DNA of 64,000 nt from DATDAH01 sp963725155 (GTDB lineage: Bacteria; Actinomycetota; Acidimicrobiia; Acidimicrobiales; DATDAH01). The notes below the pieces were generated by a model, which made no database searches, had not been told where the DNA came from, and saw only the letters and a program-made list of their open reading frames with translations. The stretch spans positions 1 through 64,000 of the forward strand of contig CAVRXU010000004.1 of the NCBI GenBank assembly GCA_963725155.1. Direction: 5' to 3'. Made by a program: the position numbers and the translations under genes. The number at the start of each line of letters is the position of its first letter. Position 1 is the first letter of the stretch. Of the stretch, positions 58,018 through 64,000 are shown one piece after another.

Positions 58018-58736
58018 CCGACGCCGGACGCGTCGCCCTCGTGACGGGCGGGAACCGGGGCATCGGGCTGGCCTGCGCGACGGCCCTGGCCGCGGCGGGC
58101 TGCCGCGTTGCGGTGACCCATCGGGGCGAGGCCCCCGACGTTCCCGGGCTGCTCCCCGTGCCCTGCGACGTCACCGACGCCGCTGCCGTCGAGGCCGCCT
58201 TCGTCGCCGTCGAGGAGGCGCTCGGTCCCGTCGAGGTCCTCGTCCACGCCGCCGGCATCAACGCCGACACGCTCCTGCTCATGATGAAGGAGGAGGACTT
58301 CAGCCGGGTGATCGACGCCAACCTCACGGGGGCCTTCCGGGTGAGCAAGCGGGCGGCCAAGCGCATGCTGCGGGCCCGCTGGGGGCGCATCATCCTCGTC
58401 GGCTCCGTCGTGGGCCAGATCGGCTCCGCCGGCCAGGCCAACTACGCGGCCAGCAAGGCGGGCCTGGTCGGGTTCGCCCGCTCCCTGGCCCGCGAGCTGG
58501 CCGCCCGGTCGATCACCGTGAACGTGGTCAGCCCGGGGCCGATCGACACGGACATGCTGCGGGCCCTCGATGACGACCAACGGGCCCTGCTCACCTCGAT
58601 GGTGCCCCTCGGCCGGATGGGTCAACCCGACGAGGTCGCCGCCGCGGTGACCTACCTGGCGTCGGACGCCGCCGCCTACCTGACCGGCGTGAACCTCCCG
58701 GTCGACGGCGGCCTCGGCATGGGCGTGGGAAGCTAG
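58014..58736 (+). CDS. fabG: 3-oxoacyl-ACP reductase
   Basis: 240-residue SDR enzyme reducing 3-oxoacyl-ACP with NADPH. Rossmann VALVTGGNRGIGLACATAL, the structural VLVHAAGINADTLL and the catalytic Ser-Tyr-Lys in GSVVGQIGSAGQ and NYAASKAGL are all present, as is ISPGP-like VVSPGPIDTDM. GTG 58014 overlaps the fabH stop. Lies between fabH and acpP in the FAS-II operon. Confidence 0.94.
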   Translation: MTDAGRVALVTGGNRGIGLACATALAAAGCRVAVTHRGEAPDVPGLLPVPCDVTDAAAVEAAFVAVEEALGPVEVLVHAAGINADTLLLMMKEEDFSRVIDANLTGAFRVSKRAAKRMLRARWGRIILVGSVVGQIGSAGQANYAASKAGLVGFARSLARELAARSITVNVVSPGPIDTDMLRALDDDQRALLTSMVPLGRMGQPDEVAAAVTYLASDAAAYLTGVNLPVDGGLGMGVGS

Positions 58737-58807
58737 GACGGCCACGGACCTCGGTCCGACGTGATCACCGAGTTCAATGAGTTCACCGAGACAGGAGAAG
58801 AGCCCCC

Positions 58808-59044
58808 GTGAGTGATGATCTGTTCGAGCGCTTCAAGGGCCATGCCGTCACCGTGCTGGCCGTCGACGCCGACAAAGTGACCCTCGAGGCCAACTTCGCC
58901 GATGACCTCGACGCCGACAGCCTGGATCTCGTCGAGCTGGTCATGGCGCTCGAGGACGAGTTCGACGTCAGCATCGACGAAGAGGAGCTGGAGGGCGTCA
59001 CCACCGTGGCCCAGGCCGTCGATCTCGTCCGCTCCAAGCTCTGA
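58808..59044 (+). CDS. acpP: Acyl carrier protein
   Basis: 78 residues, strongly acidic. The phosphopantetheine serine lies in DDLDADSLDLVELVMALEDE. GTG start with AGGAG about ten bases upstream. Carries growing acyl chains between the Fab enzymes encoded on both sides. fabF starts 2 bp after its stop. Confidence 0.96.
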   Translation: MSDDLFERFKGHAVTVLAVDADKVTLEANFADDLDADSLDLVELVMALEDEFDVSIDEEELEGVTTVAQAVDLVRSKL

Positions 59045-59046
59045 CC

Positions 59047-60231
59047 ATGGACGGACGACGGGTCGTCGTGACCGGCGTGGGGGTGGTGTCGGCGGTCGGC
59101 ATCGGCGCCGAAGCCTTCTGGGCCGCCCTGCTGGGTCCGGCCCAGGTGGGCAAGACCCGGGAGATCCAGGACTGGGATCCGATTCCCTGGTTCGACGGGC
59201 CCAAGGACGCCCGTCGGGCCGACCGCTTCACGCAGCTGGCCGCCGGCGCCGCCAGCCTGGCCCTCGACCAGTCGGGGGACCCGGGCGGTGACCCCGACCG
59301 GATCGGCGTGCTGGTCGGCACCGGCATCGGTGGCCTGCACACCCTGGAGGACCAGGTCGAGGTCAATCGCGTCCGGGGCCCCGAACGGGTGTCACCGTTC
59401 CTCATCCCCATGCTGATGCCGAACGCCGCCGCCGCCGGCATCTCCATGCGCCACGGGTTCCGCGGGCCCTGTGAGACCACGGTGACGGCCTGTGCCGCCG
59501 GGACCCACTCCATCGGCAACGCCGCTCGGCTCATCGCCACCGGCCGCTGCAACGCCGTCCTCACCGGCGGCACCGAGAGCGCCATCACCCAGACCGGTGT
59601 GGCCGGCTTCGAGAACATGACCGCGCTCAGCACCACCGGGGTGTCGCGACCCTTCGACCGGGACCGCGACGGCTTCGTCATGGCCGAAGGGGCCGGTGTC
59701 CTCGTGCTGGAGGAGCTGGAGCACGCCCGGGCCCGGGGCGCCACGCCGCTGGCCGAGGTCCTGGGGTCGGCCAGCACGGCTGACGCCCACCACATCACCG
59801 CGCCCTCTCCCGGAGGGTCAGGCGCCGTCACCTGCATGGAGCTGGCCTTGGCCGACGCCGGCTGCAGCGCGGATTCAGTGCGTCAGATCAACGCTCACGG
59901 CACCTCCACGCCGCTCAACGACGCCGCGGAAGCGGAGGCCATCGTCAAGGTCTTCGGGACCCAGGGCCCGCCGGTGACCTCGATCAAGGGGATCACCGGC
60001 CACAGCCTCGGTGCCGCCGGCGCGCTGGAGGCCGCCGCCGTCGTGCTCTCGATGCAGCACCGACTGATCCCGCCGACCGCCAACCACGTCCAGGCCGAGG
60101 ACGGCCTCGCGCCCATCGACGTGGTCACCGGCGAGGGGCGGGACTGGGACCCGGGGCCCACCCTGTCGAACTCGTTCGGCTTCGGCGGGCACAACGGCTG
60201 CCTCGTCTTCGACGCCCCACCGGCGGGTTAG
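59047..60231 (+). CDS. fabF: Beta-ketoacyl-ACP synthase II
   Basis: 394-residue elongating condensing enzyme. It shows VVVTGVGVVSAVG at the start, the catalytic cysteine in VTACAAGTHSIGNA, histidines in INAHGTSTPLNDAAE and GHSLGAAGALEA, and the closing SNSFGFGGHNGCLVF. It is a little shorter than the usual 410 residues. The stop overlaps the stop of convergent fabZ by two bases (TTAG). Confidence 0.95.
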   Translation: MDGRRVVVTGVGVVSAVGIGAEAFWAALLGPAQVGKTREIQDWDPIPWFDGPKDARRADRFTQLAAGAASLALDQSGDPGGDPDRIGVLVGTGIGGLHTLEDQVEVNRVRGPERVSPFLIPMLMPNAAAAGISMRHGFRGPCETTVTACAAGTHSIGNAARLIATGRCNAVLTGGTESAITQTGVAGFENMTALSTTGVSRPFDRDRDGFVMAEGAGVLVLEELEHARARGATPLAEVLGSASTADAHHITAPSPGGSGAVTCMELALADAGCSADSVRQINAHGTSTPLNDAAEAEAIVKVFGTQGPPVTSIKGITGHSLGAAGALEAAAVVLSMQHRLIPPTANHVQAEDGLAPIDVVTGEGRDWDPGPTLSNSFGFGGHNGCLVFDAPPAG

Positions 60232-60698
60232 CTTCCGGGCAGCTCGGAGCGACGGACGGCGAGGAAGAAGAGGCCGGTCTCACAGGCCAGTTCGCCGTCC
60301 ACGGTCGCCCGGCCCTGGCCCTTGCCCGCCCGCTTGGACCGCTGGGTGAGCTCCACCTCGAGGTCGACCCGCTCGCCGGGGCGGACCTGCCGGCGGAACC
60401 GGGCCTTGTCGATCCCCCCGAAGAACGGGATGGCATCGGCGTCGGCCTCACCGGCCATCGCCGCCACCGCCCCCACCTGGGCCAACGCCTCGATGAGCAG
60501 GACACCGGGCACGACCGGGTAGCCGGGGAAGTGCCCGGCGAAGAAGGCCTCGTCCCCGCTCGGGCGCCAGTAGCCCGTCGCCCGCTCGTCCGGGACGATG
60601 TCGGTGATCTCGTCGACCAGGAGGAACGGCGGGCGGTGCGGGATGACGGCCTCGGGCCGCGGCATCGGGTCGCCCGGCGACCACAGGGGCGGGCTCAC
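60228..60698 (-). CDS. fabZ: 3-hydroxyacyl-ACP dehydratase
   Basis: 156-residue hot-dog-fold dehydratase of fatty-acid elongation. IPHRPPFLLVDEITDI, the catalytic histidine in FFAGHFPGYPVVPGVLLIEA with the glutamate a few residues on, and FFGGIDKARFRRQVRPGE are typical. I prefer the GTG at 60696-60698, because in the 68-bp repeat unit it forms the GTGA overlap with a bcp-like stop that this genome uses elsewhere for coupled genes. An ATG at 60663-60665 would remove 11 residues. Confidence 0.9.
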   Translation of the reverse strand: MSPPLWSPGDPMPRPEAVIPHRPPFLLVDEITDIVPDERATGYWRPSGDEAFFAGHFPGYPVVPGVLLIEALAQVGAVAAMAGEADADAIPFFGGIDKARFRRQVRPGERVDLEVELTQRSKRAGKGQGRATVDGELACETGLFFLAVRRSELPGS

Positions 60699-60859
60699 GA
60701 GCCCAGCGCGGCCAGGAACTTCGGCCCGTCGCAGTCGGTCAGCCCCATCGACCGTGAACCGCTCACGAGCCCAGCGCGGCCAGGAACTTCGGCCCGTCGC
60801 AGTCGGTCAGCCCCATCGACCGTGAACCGCTCACGAGCCCAGCGCGGCCAGGAACTTCG
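60694..60859. repeat. 68-bp tandem repeat between bcp and fabZ
   Basis: Two full identical 68-bp units (60694-60761 and 60762-60829) and a third partial unit of 30 bp (60830-60859). The partial unit is the real 3' end of bcp. Each full unit contains the bcp-like coding end (KFLAALGS plus stop) followed by 38 bp not found in bcp. Three identical gene ends therefore lie in a row, and only the one farthest from fabZ belongs to the intact gene. Confidence 0.95.
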
Positions 60860-61298
60860 TCGGTGTGTCCTTCGGGCTGACCTTGTACCAGGCCTGCTGG
60901 ATCTTGCCGTCCGGCCCGATGAGGAACGACGACCGGATGATCCCCATGTAGGTCTTCCCGTAGTTCTTCTTCTCACCCCAGACGCCGTAGGCCTCGGCCA
61001 CGGCGTGCTCGGGGTCGGAGAGCAACGTGAACCCGAGCCCGTACTTCTCGTCGAACTTGGCCAGCTTGGGTGGCAGATCGGGGCTGACGCCGAGGATCAC
61101 GGCGTCGCCGACGTCGTCCTTCACGTCCCGCAGGCCGCAGGACTGGGTCGTGCAGCCCGGCGTGTCGGCCCGGGGGTAGAAGTAGACGAGGACGGGCCGG
61201 CCCTTGAAGTCCGCCAGCTTCACCTTCTCGCCGTTCTGGTCGAGCAGGGCGATCGCCGGGGCCTTGGCCCCCGCCTCGAGTCGTGTCGGATCAGCCAT
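60831..61298 (-). CDS. bcp: Thioredoxin-dependent peroxiredoxin (BCP/PrxQ)
   Basis: 155 residues. Reduces peroxides through the peroxidatic cysteine in YPRADTPGCTTQSCGLRD; the second cysteine five residues on is the resolving one, as in PrxQ. VLVYFYPRA and FTLLSDPEHAVAEAYGVWG complete the fold. ATG at 61296-61298. The 3' end is repeated twice downstream toward fabZ. Confidence 0.95.
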   Translation of the reverse strand: MADPTRLEAGAKAPAIALLDQNGEKVKLADFKGRPVLVYFYPRADTPGCTTQSCGLRDVKDDVGDAVILGVSPDLPPKLAKFDEKYGLGFTLLSDPEHAVAEAYGVWGEKKNYGKTYMGIIRSSFLIGPDGKIQQAWYKVSPKDTPTKFLAALGS

Positions 61299-61339
61299 GG
61301 ACGCAAGGTAGCCGCCGTCTGTCGCGGTTCGGTCGTGGC

Positions 61340-62008
61340 CTAGCCGACTCGGGGTCGGAGTCGGCCCCCGTGGAGCTCGAGGACCCGGTCGGCGCCCTCG
61401 AAGGCGATGTCGTTGTGGGTGGCCAGCACGCATGCCGTTCCCTGGGCGGCGAGGTGCCCGAGGACGAGCATCATGGTCTCGGCCCACTCCCCGTTCTGGT
61501 GCGAGATCGGCTCGTCGGCCACCAGCATCTGCGGCTGGATGACTGCGGCTCGGGCCAGCGCAGCCCGTTGCTGCTCACCGAGCGAGACCTCGCTGGGGTA
61601 GCGACCCGACAGGTGCGCGATGCCGAGTCGGTCCATCAGCTCCGAGGGGTCGTCGCCCGACGCCTCCGGCGCGAAGCGCAACGGCAGGGTGACGTTCTCG
61701 GCGACGGTCAGCTCGTCGAGCAGGCCCAACGACTGGGGCACGACCGCCAGCTCATCCCACCGTCGTTGCGCGGCGACGGGTGTGCCGATGTGGAACTCGA
61801 CCGACCCGGCGTCGGGATGCTCCCAGCCGGTGATGATCGTGAGCAGGGTGGTCTTGCCCGATCCCGACCGGCCGGCGATGGCGAGGACCTCGCCGCGGGC
61901 GACGGTGAGGTCGACGCCGTCCAGCACCGGCAGGGATCCGGCCGCGGTCACGAACGACTTCTGCACTCCGGTCAGGGCGAGCACGGCCGGGTCGTCCACG
62001 GCAGTCAC
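61340..62008 (-). CDS. ABC transporter ATPase, LolD/MacB-like
   Basis: 222 residues. Walker A AIAGRSGSGKTTLLTIITG, signature EVSLGEQQRAALARA, Walker B MLVADEPISHQ and the switch VLATHNDIA. The position after Walker B, where glutamate is expected, is occupied (DEP). The signature SLGEQ replaces the common LSGGQ. Overlaps the preceding ATPase gene as ATGA-like 4 nt. Works with the second ATPase and the FtsX-like permease just upstream. Confidence 0.88.
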   Translation of the reverse strand: MTAVDDPAVLALTGVQKSFVTAAGSLPVLDGVDLTVARGEVLAIAGRSGSGKTTLLTIITGWEHPDAGSVEFHIGTPVAAQRRWDELAVVPQSLGLLDELTVAENVTLPLRFAPEASGDDPSELMDRLGIAHLSGRYPSEVSLGEQQRAALARAAVIQPQMLVADEPISHQNGEWAETMMLVLGHLAAQGTACVLATHNDIAFEGADRVLELHGGRLRPRVG

Positions 62009-62694
62009 GAGACCACCTGGCCGTCTCGCAGCTGCACCACGTGATCGGCGGCGGACACGACGACGGCGTCGTGGGAGGTGACGACCAGGGTGGCCCCTCG
62101 GCCCACCAGGGCGCGCATGATCGCGACCAACGTCGTCGCCGCCGCGGCATCGAGCTCGGCCGTCGGCTCGTCGGCCAGCAGCAAGGTGGGCCGACCGATC
62201 GCGCCCGCCGCGAAGGCCACTCGCTGCTGCTCCCCACCCGACAGCTCTGCAGGGAAGGAGTGATGGCGCTCCGCGAGGCCGACCGCGTCGAGCAGTACCG
62301 GGGCTTCGGTCACGTCGGCGCCGCGGATGCGCGCCGCCAGCTCGACCTGCTCGCCGGCGCGGAGGTAGGCGACAAGGTTGTCGGCCGGATCCTGGAGCAC
62401 CACCCCGAGCTCGCGCCGACGCAGCCAGCGCCGCTGCCGGGCCCCAAGGCGGGTGATGTCGCGACCGTTGATCTCGATCTGGCCGGCAGAGGGTCGCGGC
62501 AGCCCGGCGAAGGCTCTCAGCAGCGATGACTTGCCCGATCCGGACGGCCCGGTGACCACCGAGAGCCGAGCACGCTCGAAGGAGGCACTGACGCCCCGCA
62601 GCGCCGGCACGGTGCCGGACTCCAGGCGGTACTCCACGTCCAGCCCGGAGCAGCGCGCGGCCACCCCGGCCGCGAGGGGATCAGGTCCCGCCAC
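62005..62694 (-). CDS. ABC transporter ATPase, second copy
   Basis: 229 residues. Walker A VVTGPSGSGKSSLLRAFAG, Q-loop LGVVLQDPADNL, signature AELSGGEQQRVAFAAG, Walker B LLLADEPTAELD and the switch histidine VVTSHDAVVV. The GTG at 62692-62694 overlaps the permease by 14 nt. Two different ATPases following one permease suggests a heterodimeric ATP-binding unit. The transported substrate is unknown; LolCDE/MacB-type systems move lipoproteins or peptides. Confidence 0.88.
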   Translation of the reverse strand: MAGPDPLAAGVAARCSGLDVEYRLESGTVPALRGVSASFERARLSVVTGPSGSGKSSLLRAFAGLPRPSAGQIEINGRDITRLGARQRRWLRRRELGVVLQDPADNLVAYLRAGEQVELAARIRGADVTEAPVLLDAVGLAERHHSFPAELSGGEQQRVAFAAGAIGRPTLLLADEPTAELDAAAATTLVAIMRALVGRGATLVVTSHDAVVVSAADHVVQLRDGQVVS

Positions 62695-64000
62695 GGAGCA
62701 CCTCCAAAGGATCGTCCCGATCGGTCGCTCGCTGCGCGATCGCCGCCGCGATCCAGGCGACGACCAGCGCGGCCACACCCAATCCGACCGACAGCCCGAT
62801 CGCGGGCCGAAGGAGGGGATCAGGTCGGACCAACGGGAGCGGGTCGAGCCGCTGGTGCGCCAGGCCTGCACCCACCAGGGCGACGACCAACCCCAGCCAA
62901 CAGCCGACGCCCACGCCCGCCAGCACCTCGGCCAGGAGCGCTCGCCTGTGCTGGCGCCTCGTGAGGCCCATGCGACGGGCGAACGCATAGGCGAGCACCC
63001 GGTTCCGGCGGCGCGCGTCGAAGTACACGGCGACACCTCCCACGACGAGCAGAGCGGACGCCACGGCCAGCGAGCGCATGAACCCGAAGGTCTGGGACAC
63101 GGTCAGGAAGGACACGGCGTCGACGACGTGGTCGGCGGTCGTGGTCTCCTCGTAGCTCGTCCTCGCCTCGTCGAGGGTGCTCAGGATCTCGGCCCGGTCA
63201 CCGCGGATCCAGGTCTCGCGGAACCGGGTGCTCAGGCCGAGGTCCTCCAGGGCGGAGGCGGCGACGAACATGGCCGGGCTCCCCCGCCGCATGCCCGGGA
63301 ACGCCTGCACCTCGGCCACCTCGGCGATCTCGAAGCGAGTCGTGCCCGCGGTGATGATCCCGGCTTCGGCCACAGCGGGGATGTCGAGCCCGACCACCAG
63401 GGCCGGCACCCGGCCGCCGCTCGGTGGGGCCTCGAGCCGCTCGAGGATCTCCTCGAGCGGCACCGACGCCAGGCTGTCGTCCCAGAAGGCGGCGTGCGCA
63501 AAGGACGTCGGGTCGATGGCGTACACGTTCACCTGCTCACGGCGAGCGAGGTCCACCCAGGCGCCGATGTAGAAGTCGACCCCGGTCGATCGTTCCGCCA
63601 ACGCGGCGGGGATCGGCTCGTCGGGCGGGACCCGGACGACGACGTCACTGCCGACGAAGACGTGCGCCTTGGCCTGGAGCGTCGCGTCCATCGACCGTTG
63701 GATCGTGGCGGCGTAGCCGAGCACGCCCGTCGCCATCGCCGATGCCGCCACCATCCCGATCACTGCGGTCCGGTAGCGGGCCACGCGGCGGACGGCCAGG
63801 AACATCGAGCTGGGCCAGTCGCGGCTGACGGTGCGCAGTGGGCCGAGCGCGAGCACGAGGAGGCGGGAGACCACGGCCACCATGGTCGTGAGGAACAACA
63901 CCGGGAACATCAGGCCGACGACGTCCACCCGGGTGACGTTCGCGCCGTGGCTCACCGGCACGCCCCACTCATCCAACCGCATGAACGACAGCACCGTCGC
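62681..64000 (-). CDS. FtsX-like ABC permease, N-terminus outside the window
   Basis: At least 437 residues of a larger permease; the frame runs past the right edge. Visible: a membrane helix around VVGLMFPVLFLTTMVAVVSR, another at TAVIGMVAASAMATGVLGYA, a large extracytoplasmic domain (about residues 100-300, starting KAHVFVGSDVVVRVPPDE), and three helices at the end (SLAVASALLVVGGVAVYF, VLAGVGVGCWLGLVVALVG, LGVAALVVAWIAAAIA). This is the MacB/FtsX arrangement repeated, as in long permeases with two FtsX units. The true start is not seen. Confidence 0.82.
   Translation of the reverse strand, partial: ATVLSFMRLDEWGVPVSHGANVTRVDVVGLMFPVLFLTTMVAVVSRLLVLALGPLRTVSRDWPSSMFLAVRRVARYRTAVIGMVAASAMATGVLGYAATIQRSMDATLQAKAHVFVGSDVVVRVPPDEPIPAALAERSTGVDFYIGAWVDLARREQVNVYAIDPTSFAHAAFWDDSLASVPLEEILERLEAPPSGGRVPALVVGLDIPAVAEAGIITAGTTRFEIAEVAEVQAFPGMRRGSPAMFVAASALEDLGLSTRFRETWIRGDRAEILSTLDEARTSYEETTTADHVVDAVSFLTVSQTFGFMRSLAVASALLVVGGVAVYFDARRRNRVLAYAFARRMGLTRRQHRRALLAEVLAGVGVGCWLGLVVALVGAGLAHQRLDPLPLVRPDPLLRPAIGLSVGLGVAALVVAWIAAAIAQRATDRDDPLEVLRGGT

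Noticed and set aside
60694..60859. CRISPR array
   Set aside because: The units are contiguous 68-bp tandem copies without unique spacers, and no cas gene is nearby.

Overview
The window is high-GC DNA packed with short-spaced genes, many starting with GTG and overlapping by GTGA or ATGA. Actinomycetal gene blocks (uvrC-rapZ then gap-pgk-tpiA-secG; pdtaR-polA-rpsA...coaE-uvrB-uvrA), a DUF222/HNH nuclease and a fabD-fabH-fabG-acpP-fabF run point to a chromosome of an Actinomycetota member, probably an Acidimicrobiia-like lineage. No 16S gene is present, so the class is an inference.

Layout. 1-6.9 kb (minus strand): tRNA-Leu(GAG), secG, tpiA, pgk, gap, rapZ, a methyltransferase and uvrC. 6.9-9.4 kb (plus): ilvA and nadA. 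9.5-24.8 kb: a surface-glycan locus. pseB, pseC, a WbqC-like gene, a methyltransferase, pseI and an SpsF/PseF-type gene run forward. A phytanoyl-CoA dioxygenase-like gene, two glycosyltransferases, pseG and an FAD oxidoreductase run backward. A Wzx-like flippase with an alpha/beta-hydrolase gene and a polyprenyl-phosphate sugar transferase complete it. Together these genes could make a CMP-activated nonulosonic acid and assemble and export a lipid-linked glycan. 24.8-34.6 kb: uvrA, a multi-TM protein, uvrB, a membrane/spermidine-synthase-like protein and coaE, with a 185-bp nested palindrome between the last two. 34.7-39.2 kb (plus): a histidine kinase, a LuxR-type regulator, a Flp pilin and a DUF222/HNH nuclease. 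39.3-47.3 kb (minus): a Tad pilus operon (cpaB, cpaE, cpaF, tadB with an N-terminal VWA-like domain, tadC, a membrane protein). 47.5-53.5 kb (minus): rpsA, a methyltransferase, a 59-residue exported peptide, polA and pdtaR. 53.6-55.9 kb: small genes, tRNA-Leu(CAA) and an HTH/LAGLIDADG-like gene directly after that tRNA. 55.9-61.3 kb: fatty-acid synthase II genes, fabZ and a peroxiredoxin, with a 68-bp tandem duplication. 61.3-64 kb: two ABC ATPases and an FtsX-like permease cut by the window edge.

Sequence quality matters for reading this window. pgk, the 4.3-kb methyltransferase, uvrC, pseB, pseC and almost everything from 43.9 to 53.1 kb are broken by single-base indels, mostly one extra C or G. 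All other frames are intact. The broken genes are essential or highly conserved and still read correctly across each break, so I treat the breaks as probable consensus errors and give whole-gene coordinates.

The least ordinary items are: the VWA-TadB fusion beside a two-component system and pilin; the HTH/LAGLIDADG-like gene abutting tRNA-Leu; the MITE-like nested palindrome, whose core recurs near position 390; FabD with a lipoyl-like tail lacking the modifiable lysine; and the tandem duplication that separated a coupled bcp-fabZ junction.
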